The notes beneath the pieces are model-generated. The model saw nothing but the letters and a program-made list of their open reading frames with translations. It was not told the origin of the DNA and did not search any database. Made by a program: the position numbers and the translations under genes. DNA of 20,679 bases from Thermoplasmata archaeon. Its GTDB lineage: Archaea > Thermoplasmatota > E2 > UBA202 > DSCA01. Shown piece by piece: positions 7,619 to 14,366 of this stretch (position 1 is the stretch's first letter; every line of letters begins with the position of its first letter). Location: assembly GCA_021159125.1 (NCBI GenBank), contig JAGGSL010000120.1:1-20679 (forward strand), written 5' to 3'.

Positions 7619-8836
7619 ATGAAAAAAATCGTGTTTGTAATTTTAATCATGCTCGTCATTCCTTATCTGCATTCTTACAACGTAAGCGGAGGTTCAAATG
7701 ATAAGATACTGGAGCTTATCAACGGAGTGAGCGAAGAAGAACTTTACCATTATGACAAAACAATACAGGATTTCGGGCCCCATCCCACCGGAAGCGAGGA
7801 ATGCAATGCAGTTGGCGAGTTCATTTACAACGAGTTTATAAGATACGGGCTCAACACCACATACCACGAATGGAGAATGAAGGGGCTGGAAGGTAAAAAT
7901 GTTATTGCAACAATACCTGGAGAAACAAACTTCACCGTTATATTGTCTGCACATTATGACAGCGTGGATGTCTCGCCTGGTGCAGATGATGACGGCTCCG
8001 GCACGTCATGCCTCCTCATGGCTGCAAAGGTGCTCAGCAACCACACATTCAGGCACACGATAAAATTAATTGCATTCTCGGGCGAGGAGAATGGGCTTTA
8101 CGGCAGCAGCGTGTACGCAAGAGAGGCATATATGAAAGGGGAAAAAATACTGGCGGATATACAGCTTGACGGCGTAGGGCATGCAGTCAGCAGGGAAGGC
8201 GGAAGTACGATACGGCTGTCCACGAACGGCGAGTCAACATGGATTACGGACATGGCACAAAATATGATTGATAATTATGGCAACCACATAGGTTTGAAAA
8301 TATTGAGGCAGAGAGATTTTGCCGGAAGCGACCATCAGTCATTTCTCAATTATGGTTATGAAGGGGTGTTCTTCCTTGAATACGAATTCAACCCGTATTA
8401 TCATTCCCCCCAGGATACGATAGAGCATGTGAACATGAGTTATCTCGCCAAGGTTTGCAAACTTGCCATCGCAACTCTTTCAGGCGTCGCCGATAAAGAT
8501 GTGAATATATTCACAAGAATTGTAAAACCCGAGAGAGGAGCCATCTATTTTGGTGACAGAAAGATAATGGAGCTGAACAGCTACCACACCATAGTATTCG
8601 GGAGAATTCGTGTAGGAGTTGAGATAACATCCGGCGAAAAAATCAGGAGGGTGGATTTCTACTTTGACGGAGAATACAGGGGAACGGATGAAGAAAACCC
8701 ATATGAGTATGAGTATGGGAATATTGCATTCTTTAAACACAATATAAGAGCAGTTGCCCATGGGGAAACGAATGAGGACGGAAACGAGGTGGAAATGACT
8801 GTTTTCAACATAATCCCGAGATACTGGTTAAGTTAG
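7619..8836 (+). CDS. Secreted M28 family zinc aminopeptidase
   Basis: This predicted exported exopeptidase removes N-terminal residues from peptides using two zinc ions. A hydrophobic signal segment (about 4-20) starts the 405-residue protein. The M28 ligand set is complete: H112-Y-D114 in S-A-H-Y-D-S, G-A-D123-D-D-G-S-G, E156-E157-N-G-L-Y-G-S, D184 in Q-L-D-G-V-G, S-D-H-Q-S-F at 237-242, and H262 in Y-Y-H-S-P-Q-D-T. One glutamate of the E-E pair is the general base in characterised homologues. After the catalytic domain (to about 290), residues 300-395 form a beta-rich, Ig-like region (V-D-F-Y-F-D-G-E-Y-R-G-T-D), a common extracellular accessory domain. The next gene is also secreted, so the pair may serve outside the cell. 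Peptide scavenging is a plausible role; substrate preference cannot be read from the sequence. Confidence 0.94.
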   Translation: MKKIVFVILIMLVIPYLHSYNVSGGSNDKILELINGVSEEELYHYDKTIQDFGPHPTGSEECNAVGEFIYNEFIRYGLNTTYHEWRMKGLEGKNVIATIPGETNFTVILSAHYDSVDVSPGADDDGSGTSCLLMAAKVLSNHTFRHTIKLIAFSGEENGLYGSSVYAREAYMKGEKILADIQLDGVGHAVSREGGSTIRLSTNGESTWITDMAQNMIDNYGNHIGLKILRQRDFAGSDHQSFLNYGYEGVFFLEYEFNPYYHSPQDTIEHVNMSYLAKVCKLAIATLSGVADKDVNIFTRIVKPERGAIYFGDRKIMELNSYHTIVFGRIRVGVEITSGEKIRRVDFYFDGEYRGTDEENPYEYEYGNIAFFKHNIRAVAHGETNEDGNEVEMTVFNIIPRYWLS

Positions 8837-8849
8837 TGAGAAACAAAAA

Positions 8850-8857
8850 TTTTATGA
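8850..8857 (+). promoter_or_regulatory. TATA box of the CrtC-like gene
   Basis: TTTTATGA, after a run of A residues, is centred about 25 nt before ATG 8879. The spacing again predicts a leaderless mRNA, transcribed separately from the peptidase gene that ends 42 nt upstream of the ATG. Confidence 0.5.
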
Positions 8858-8878
8858 TTCCCTGCCAATTACAACACT

Positions 8879-9955
8879 ATGGGCAAGCACATGATGGTAG
8901 CGACCGTTCTTGTGTTTTTGTTACTGTGCTCTGCAGTACCTTCCTATGCCCCGTCCGTTCATACAAATTTTAAATGCACAGAGAATGAATGCAACTCCTG
9001 CGCCTCTGCCCTGCCGGATGACTACAATGGCCTTAATGCAGAGAATATAACGTTCGGGGATGCATGCTACAAAGGGACCGATTTTTTGCATCCGCTCGAA
9101 TGGTGGTATTTTGATGCAGTATTTGACAACAACTACAGCATTGAATTTCACATAGACCTGGCATCTATAAAAGGTGCTGGAACAGTTGCAGTGATGCTGA
9201 ACGTTTATGACGACGGAAAATTAATCTTCCATTCCCAGGAGTACCTCCTGCCGTCGGAATTAAACGCATCAAAGGAAAAACCTCTTGTCTTTATCTCCGG
9301 CAGCAAGGTCATAGCAGGATTTATCGACAATAAAGGAAACTGGGTGTTCAATCTTTCAACAAAAATGGACGGAGCGAGCATAAACCTTAAATTTGCAAGC
9401 ACCACGCAGGGATGGAAATCGAAAATTCTAAACATGTGGTGGTGGGGGGTAATACAGCCAAAAGCATATGTCAGCGGAGTCATTCAGGTTCTCAACAAAA
9501 CAATGCATGTTAACGGCACTGGATACCAGGAGCATGCATGGAACGGCATTTTACCGTATGTAAAGGGATGGTACTGGGGAAAATTTGCCAGCAACTCAAT
9601 GAACATTATATGGACAAATATAATCGAATATCCGTGGAAACAGTATCTCATGGTTGTTTTGAATAAGGATAACGGAGGATATGTGAATATTCCGCCGGAA
9701 AAAGTGCAGTTTTCAATGTCGAACTACACTTACAACGACGGCTGGAAAATACCTGCTTCATTTCATTTCGGCATTGAATATAGAACGATAAGAGCAGATA
9801 TCACGGCAGATGCCACGAACATAATTCACCAGTTCTCAATAGGATTGTTCAACTACTGGAGGTACCATGTGCATGTTAGAGGCGAAATAAGTTACGGCTC
9901 TGAAACAGAGCACATAGACAACTACCAGATTATGGATTTTACCAGATTATGGTAG
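8879..9955 (+). CDS. Secreted CrtC/AttH-like lipocalin-fold protein
   Basis: This protein resembles the family that includes hydroxyneurosporene synthase (carotenoid 1,2-hydratase, CrtC) and AttH. The diagnostic motifs are H71-P-L-E-W-W-Y-F-D-A near the start of the first lipocalin-like barrel and G215-Y-Q-E-H-A-W-N-G near the start of the second half, followed by W-Y-W-G-K-F. An N-terminal signal peptide (about 5-23) and a short Cys-containing stretch (C33, C38, C41) precede the domain, so the protein is probably exported. The 358-residue length matches the family. No carotenoid genes (crtB, crtI, crtE) lie in this window, so hydratase activity should not be assumed; binding or modification of a lipid is an alternative. 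It has its own TATA box and sits between the M28 peptidase and the aminotransferase genes. Confidence 0.8.
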   Translation: MGKHMMVATVLVFLLLCSAVPSYAPSVHTNFKCTENECNSCASALPDDYNGLNAENITFGDACYKGTDFLHPLEWWYFDAVFDNNYSIEFHIDLASIKGAGTVAVMLNVYDDGKLIFHSQEYLLPSELNASKEKPLVFISGSKVIAGFIDNKGNWVFNLSTKMDGASINLKFASTTQGWKSKILNMWWWGVIQPKAYVSGVIQVLNKTMHVNGTGYQEHAWNGILPYVKGWYWGKFASNSMNIIWTNIIEYPWKQYLMVVLNKDNGGYVNIPPEKVQFSMSNYTYNDGWKIPASFHFGIEYRTIRADITADATNIIHQFSIGLFNYWRYHVHVRGEISYGSETEHIDNYQIMDFTRLW

Positions 9956-9993
9956 CCGGAAGTTAGTGTTACATGCTGTCAATAGTCAGGAAA

Positions 9994-10001
9994 TAAATTT
10001 A
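9994..10001 (+). promoter_or_regulatory. TATA box of the aminotransferase unit
   Basis: TAAATTTA is centred about 28 nt before the ATG at 10026. It supports that ATG over the in-frame GTG at 9966, which lies upstream of the promoter. Confidence 0.5.
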
Positions 10002-10025
10002 AGGAATAGCTGCATATACCATGCG

Positions 10026-11219
10026 ATGGATATCCAAGAATTATATTCTGAGAATGTAAGGAAGATGAAATCTTCCGAAATAAGGGAACTGCTCGAGGTT
10101 TCCCAGCAGCCGGGCGTTATTTCATTTGGCGGTGGCCTGCCAAATACAGGCGCATTTCCAGTGGGAGACATCAAAAAAATTGTTAATGACGTTCTCGATG
10201 AAGAGGGAGATATTGCACTTCAGTACGGCACAACCCCCGGAAGAAAAAAGCTGATAGAAGAAATCATATCCATGGCGCGCAAGGACGATATCAAGGCAGA
10301 TATAGATAACGTTATCATCACTGTTGGCTCGCAACAGGCACTTGACCTGCTAGGACGTGTATTTTTAAATGAAGGAGATACTATATTTCTGGGCTCGCCG
10401 ACTTATCTCGGGGGAATAAACGCATTCCGCTCTTACGGGGCAGATATGATAGGCGTTCCCCTTGACGATGACGGAATGGATGTAGATAAACTTGAGGAAA
10501 AGATAAAGGAGAGCAGGAAAGAAGGAAAAAATCTAAAGATGATTTACACCATCCCTACCTTCCAGAATCCCGCAGGAGTGGTTATGTCTGAAGAAAGAAG
10601 AAAGAGGATTGTGGAGATTGCAGAGGAAAACAACCTCCTTCTTGTTGAAGATGACCCATATGGCAAACTCCGTTTCGACGGAAAGCCGCTGAAACCGCTA
10701 AAAGCATATGATGAAAATGTTGTCTATCTTGGCACATTCTCTAAAATTCTTTCACCTGGCTTCAGACTTGCATATGCCATAGCCCCTGAAGAAGTGACAA
10801 AAAAGATGGTCATTGCAAAACAGTCAATAGATTTGTGCACCCCCACCTTTACACAATCAATTGCCTACCGCTTCATAAAAGAGGGATACATGGACAGGCA
10901 TATCCCCCGCATAATTAAAATGTACAAAAGAAAGAGGGATTTGATGCTTGAGGCCCTTGAAGAATATTTTCCGGAGGGATGCAAATGGACGCACCCCCAC
11001 GGCGGCATGTTTCTGTGGGCAACTTTGCCCGAGCACATAGATACAAAAGAAATGTTCAAAGATGCGATCAAGGAAAAAGTGGCATATGTTCATGGAAGAG
11101 CGTTTTATGTTGACGGCGGCGGCTCAAATGCAATGCGTCTGAATTTTTCAAATCCTTCAGATGAGGAAATAACAGAGGGCATAAAGAGGCTTGGCAAAGT
11201 TATAGAAAAAAAACTGTGA
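10026..11219 (+). CDS. PLP-dependent aminotransferase, class I/II (2-aminoadipate aminotransferase-like)
   Basis: This fold-type I aminotransferase transfers an amino group between an amino acid and a 2-oxo acid. The 397-residue protein resembles the LysN/MocR-type subgroup, without a DNA-binding domain. Key residues are the N-terminal substrate loop F-G-G-G-L-P-N (34-40), Y67-G-T-T-P-G, S102-Q-Q-A-L-D for cofactor phosphate, F-Q-N181-P-A-G, D209-D210-P-Y212-G for the pyridine ring, the Schiff-base lysine K240 in G-T-F-S-K-I-L-S-P-G-F-R247, and a C-terminal M-R-L-N-F-S-N whose arginine should bind the substrate carboxylate. The start follows the TATA box. The methyltransferase-NifX gene begins 22 nt after its stop, so cotranscription is likely. 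Substrate is uncertain; 2-aminoadipate, aromatic or branched-chain amino acids are all known for relatives. Confidence 0.92.
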   Translation: MDIQELYSENVRKMKSSEIRELLEVSQQPGVISFGGGLPNTGAFPVGDIKKIVNDVLDEEGDIALQYGTTPGRKKLIEEIISMARKDDIKADIDNVIITVGSQQALDLLGRVFLNEGDTIFLGSPTYLGGINAFRSYGADMIGVPLDDDGMDVDKLEEKIKESRKEGKNLKMIYTIPTFQNPAGVVMSEERRKRIVEIAEENNLLLVEDDPYGKLRFDGKPLKPLKAYDENVVYLGTFSKILSPGFRLAYAIAPEEVTKKMVIAKQSIDLCTPTFTQSIAYRFIKEGYMDRHIPRIIKMYKRKRDLMLEALEEYFPEGCKWTHPHGGMFLWATLPEHIDTKEMFKDAIKEKVAYVHGRAFYVDGGGSNAMRLNFSNPSDEEITEGIKRLGKVIEKKL

Positions 11220-11241
11220 TAAAATCAGAGGGACGGACGCA

Positions 11242-12201
11242 ATGGAAAGCGATTCTGAAAAGTGGCTCGCATATGGTGGAGAGGAGTTTTTGAGGGAGAT
11301 AGGAATCAAAGAAAAGCAGAATATTCTCGATTTCGGATGTGGGGATGGGGCTTATGCAATACCTGCTGCAAAAGCGGTTGGTGGCGAAGGAAGGGTATAT
11401 GTTGCTGATAAAGATGGAAATGCTATTGAGGCTTTGCTGAACGAAGCAGAATCCAGAGGATTGGGCAATATATTCCAAATACCTGCAAGCCAGAGATTAA
11501 ACCTGGATAATAACTCCATCGATGCCGCCCTGCTTTATGATGTGCTTCACTACATGGATGAAAATGAGAGAAAGAATTTGTACGGCGAAATACACAGGGT
11601 ATTGAAAACCGGAGGGATTCTCTCTGTTTATCCGAAACACAACAAATCCGACTGGCCCATGTGGAATCTCTCCGATAGGGGTATAGAAGATATAATAAAA
11701 GAGATAGAAAACTCTGGCTTCCATTTAGAGAGAAAATACCGCAAAAGACTTATGCATAATGGGAGAAATGAGACAGGAACTGTACTGAATTTTAGAAAGA
11801 TATCATTTACAGTTGCGTTTAGTACGGATGACAGAAAAAATTTGAATGACAGCCATTTTGGTTCAGCAAAATTTTTCCATATTTACGAATTCGGCAACGG
11901 AAAGGCAGAATTTGTAGAAGAACGGGAAAATATCAAGGTTGAAGAAGATGAATCAATTAAAGGAGGGGATCCTGAAAAGGCTAATGCTACCGCCGGTGCC
12001 CTAAAAGGGGTCGATGTGCTTGCAGGAAGAAGATTTGGGCCAAATATTACAAGAATGCTGAATAGATTTGCATGTGTCATTGTAAAGACAGATTCAGTAG
12101 AAAATGCTGTCAATATTGTGCAGGGCAATATGAATAGAATAATGGAAGAAATGAGCAAGGGGAAGGACAGGAAGCATATCATTCTCAGAGAACAAATATG
12201 A
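11242..12201 (+). CDS. Methyltransferase fused to a NifX/NifB-type iron-molybdenum cofactor domain
   Basis: The 319-residue protein has two domains. Residues 1-185 are a class I SAM-dependent methyltransferase: motif I is I28-L-D-F-G-C-G-D-G-A-Y, an acidic residue ends strand 2 (V-A-D56-K-D), D94-A-A-L-L-Y-D-V-L-H-Y is the motif IV region, and L-K-T-G-G-I-L-S-V is the usual strand-5 segment. Residues 187-305 match the dinitrogenase iron-molybdenum cofactor biosynthesis fold: I-S-F-T-V-A-F-S-T-D-D at its start, D203-S-H-F-G-S-A-K-F-F-H-I-Y, a G-V-D-V-L-A-G-R-R-F-G segment and a helix ending V-Q-G-N-M. In both domains these are family-level matches; the methyl acceptor is unknown. The flavodoxin gene overlaps its stop by ATGA, so the two are translationally coupled. 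No nitrogenase genes are seen, so a metal-cluster or radical/redox role outside nitrogen fixation is more likely. Confidence 0.85.
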   Translation: MESDSEKWLAYGGEEFLREIGIKEKQNILDFGCGDGAYAIPAAKAVGGEGRVYVADKDGNAIEALLNEAESRGLGNIFQIPASQRLNLDNNSIDAALLYDVLHYMDENERKNLYGEIHRVLKTGGILSVYPKHNKSDWPMWNLSDRGIEDIIKEIENSGFHLERKYRKRLMHNGRNETGTVLNFRKISFTVAFSTDDRKNLNDSHFGSAKFFHIYEFGNGKAEFVEERENIKVEEDESIKGGDPEKANATAGALKGVDVLAGRRFGPNITRMLNRFACVIVKTDSVENAVNIVQGNMNRIMEEMSKGKDRKHIILREQI

Positions 12202-12695
12202 AAACACTGATAATTTATTCATCTGTGCATGGAAATACGGAAAAAATCTCAAAGGCGATGGCCGAAGTCATGAATGCAGAATTGAAAAAAGTGGATGATG
12301 CCATAGCAGATGATATCAAAAATTATGACCTTATCGGTTTTGGCTCCGGAATATACTACGGAAGGCACCACAAAAATCTGCTGAAATTTGCTGAAAACGT
12401 GAATGGTAACGGAAAGAAAGCGTTCATCTTCTCAACAAGTTCAGGCAAAAAACTTCCCATCATAAATAATTTTGATAAAGCGTTGCTGAAAAAGCTCTCA
12501 AAGAGAGGATTCACAGTAATAGGAAATTTCAACTGCAGGGGGAAGAAGGCATATTATAACACCCCGGGGCTGATTATACGCCCATTCTGCGGGCAAAAAG
12601 AGGAGGACAGACCAAATGCAGAGGACATTGAAAAGGCAAAAAAGTTTGCAGAAAATATGAAGAAATTATTTAGCGAAACTACTCGACTTTCATAA
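12198..12695 (+). CDS. Flavodoxin-family protein
   Basis: This small FMN-binding electron carrier has 165 residues. The phosphate loop S8-S-V-H-G-N-T14 follows the first strand M-K-T-L-I-I-Y, and the third strand gives Y-D-L-I-G-F-G-S-G-I-Y-Y-G, which packs on the isoalloxazine in flavodoxins. The C-terminal half (N-F-N-C-R-G-K, then R-P-N-A-E-D-I-E-K-A-K-K-F-A) resembles the group of flavodoxin-like proteins common in archaea and clostridia. Its ATG overlaps the TGA of the preceding fusion gene (ATGA at 12198-12201), which suggests coupled translation and shared function, perhaps as its electron donor. The last codons overlap by 17 nt with the 3' end of the convergent NAD kinase gene. Partner and redox role are inferred only from context. 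Confidence 0.93.
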   Translation: MKTLIIYSSVHGNTEKISKAMAEVMNAELKKVDDAIADDIKNYDLIGFGSGIYYGRHHKNLLKFAENVNGNGKKAFIFSTSSGKKLPIINNFDKALLKKLSKRGFTVIGNFNCRGKKAYYNTPGLIIRPFCGQKEEDRPNAEDIEKAKKFAENMKKLFSETTRLS

Positions 12696-13745
12696 GTTTG
12701 CTCTCCCCGTATCCTGTTATGACTTTTATATAACCTCTGAGCTCTTTGTCAAGTGCGTCATCTCCTGTATCCACTTTAAGTGAATCAATAGACGAAAGTT
12801 TTTCTCGTGTTGAAATCGCAACTATGTTATCCTTTCCGACCTTCCTTATTATCTCCGGACTTATCTGCTCATTCCCCCTTCCGAATATAAAGCCATATCC
12901 CCCCAGGGGGCTTACAATAATTTTATTTCTCTTGCCCATGAAATTTTTGATGTCCGCTTCTGCTGCATCCCTGCAGAGCATCTTCTTTCTCCTCACCACA
13001 TCCACACCCAGAAGAGTGCCTTTTATGCCCAATGCTTTCTTAATTTCCCAGGTCGTGCTCCCGCTTCCTATTATATAAGTTGTTTCGTCATCCATTTTTT
13101 CCACGACATATGATGCAATAGTTCTTTTTGCCTCCTCCCCGCCTGCCAGAAAATCTTTTGATGACTGAATCTTATCGTGAAAAGGCGTGAGGCAATACCC
13201 TTTTACAGATACAGAAAGCTTACCTTTTCTGAATGCGTTCTCATCTATATCTACAACTTCCCTCTCCTCTACGGCAATGCCGTCAGCAAACTCATCAACT
13301 ACCTCGGCCGCATGGTATGGTGTCTGGGCGAATACCGCAGAGTACATTTTCACACCCGAGGGGATGCCAATCACAGGAATGTCTGTACCGATAACTTCCA
13401 TAATATCTCTTGCAGTTCCGTCGCCACCTACAAAAACAATAAGGTCAACATCTTTCATTCTGGCAACTGCATTTTTTGTATCTTTTGCTGTTGTAGGCAG
13501 TGACGGCTCGTAAACAACAACAGAATCTATGCTGCATTCGTCCAGAACACCTTTTCCCATGGGCGGTGAGCATGTATAAAACTCAAATTTTTTTTTAAAT
13601 TGGACAAAAAAATTTTTGCCCTTTTATGAGCGACGTCCTTTGCCCCGCGCTTTATTGCCTCATCTACCATGCCGTCTGTACCCTTTAAACCAACACTTCC
13701 GCCCATACCTGCAATGGGATTTATTATAAAGCCCAGTTTTTTCAC
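12679..13745 (-). CDS. ATP-NAD kinase (COG3199 type), reading frame interrupted by a single-base shift
   Basis: The family phosphorylates NAD+ to NADP+. The first part (13745 to about 13590) starts at GTG and reads K-K-L-G-F-I-I-N-P-I-A-G-M-G-G-S-V-G-L-K-G-T-D-G, the standard N-terminus. The second part, in another frame, continues as K-F-E-F-Y-T-C-S-P-P-M-G-K-G-V-L-D-E and contains the nucleotide motif V-F-V-G-G-D-G-T-A-R-D plus the conserved C-terminal half (Y-I-I-G-S-G-S-T-T-W-E-I; P-L-G-G-Y-G-F-I-F-G-R-G-N). Joining them needs one extra A in, or a -1 slip on, the A9 run at 13596-13588. The joined product would be about 355 aa, near the usual length. The cause may be a sequencing error, a true mutation or recoding. 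The gene begins 1 nt after the stop of the small putative DNA-binding gene, so the two form an operon. Confidence 0.85.
13588..13596 (-). other. A9 slippery site at the NAD kinase frame change
   Basis: On the coding (minus) strand the zero-frame codons are TTA AAA AAA AAT, a perfect X-XXY-YYZ heptamer (A-AAA-AAA). A -1 slip, or one added A by polymerase slippage, restores the kinase frame (K-K-K-F-E-F-Y). Confidence 0.6.
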
Positions 13746-13746
13746 T

Positions 13747-14169
13747 TTAACCTATACTTTCTATTCTCTCCTGCAGGAGTTTCTGAGCATGCGAGAGGCG
13801 CTGTTTTATCTTGTTTATCTGGTCTCTTTCTTTCAATGGGATTGGTTCCCCCTTGTCGAAATACGTGTATTCAAGATTGTCGATGTACCCTTTCACAGCC
13901 ATTAGTGTATTTAAAATATCATATGAGTTTTCCTTTATCGATTTTATTTCCAGGTCTCCCGCCCTCTGGGTAACAAACTGCGTTTCTATTTTATCAATGT
14001 TACTTCTCTCGGATTTTGTATTGAGCTCCAAATAGATCTGCAGGGCTTTTATCAGCTCATTCCCAAGGACAGTATGCTTCTTTCCATATTTTTCTTCTAC
14101 AAAATCCTTAAAAGTTTTCCAGACATCTTCCTGCCGCTCGTCTATTCTGACACCTATGGGTTTGCTCAT
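13747..14169 (-). CDS. Small putative DNA-binding protein with C-terminal coiled coil
   Basis: This 140-residue protein is not assigned to a known family with certainty. The first 50 residues (S-K-P-I-G-V-R-I-D-E-R, then a helix W-K-T-F-K-D-F-V-E-E-K-Y-G-K, and V-L-G-N-E-L-I-K-A-L-Q-I-Y-L-E-L) have the strand-helix-helix pattern of ribbon-helix-helix repressors. The rest, from about 55, is helical, charged and heptad-like, ending K-I-K-Q-R-L-S-H-A-Q-K-L-L-Q-E-R-I. It is probably a dimeric or tetrameric soluble regulator, but other nucleic-acid or scaffold roles are possible. One nucleotide separates its TAA from the GTG of the NAD kinase gene. A TATA box lies 30 nt before its ATG. A long inverted repeat in the same intergenic region is a candidate binding site. 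Confidence 0.75.
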   Translation of the reverse strand: MSKPIGVRIDERQEDVWKTFKDFVEEKYGKKHTVLGNELIKALQIYLELNTKSERSNIDKIETQFVTQRAGDLEIKSIKENSYDILNTLMAVKGYIDNLEYTYFDKGEPIPLKERDQINKIKQRLSHAQKLLQERIESIG

Positions 14170-14193
14170 CTTACCACTTTGCTAACAATCTGC

Positions 14194-14204
14194 TAAATTT
14201 AAAA
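14194..14204 (-). promoter_or_regulatory. TATA box of the small regulator-NAD kinase operon
   Basis: TTTTAAATTTA on the minus strand is centred 30 nt before ATG 14169, which places transcription start about 4 nt before the start codon. Confidence 0.55.
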
Positions 14205-14269
14205 CTTGCGGAAAATACAACGCAGCAGGCCATCACAAATAATTTATACGACAAATGCTTTACCATTCT

Positions 14270-14314
14270 GGGTTCTCCATTTTGATTAATTTTTTATCCC
14301 AATTTGGAGAACCC
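14270..14314. repeat. Inverted repeat between divergent genes, possible operator
   Basis: GGGTTCTCCA (14270-14279) is the perfect reverse complement of TGGAGAACCC (14305-14314). The pairing continues imperfectly inward (13 of 15 positions match) around an AT-rich centre. It lies about 25 nt upstream of the TATA box of the MFS gene and 65 nt from that of the regulator gene. It could be an operator, a terminator-like hairpin or the remnant of a mobile element end. Confidence 0.6.
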
Positions 14315-14339
14315 GCCTCCCAACTTTTATGCTCAAATC

Positions 14340-14347
14340 TATATATT
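14340..14347 (+). promoter_or_regulatory. TATA box of the MFS gene
   Basis: TATATATT is centred about 24 nt before the GTG start at 14367, consistent with a leaderless transcript beginning at the GTG. Confidence 0.55.
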
Positions 14348-14366
14348 TTGAAATCCATTATTTAAC

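Noticed and set aside
14170..14366. Possible tRNA or small RNA gene in the divergent intergenic region
   Set aside because: No cloverleaf or T-loop consensus; the only structure is the GGGTTCTCCA inverted repeat, and the rest is promoter sequence.
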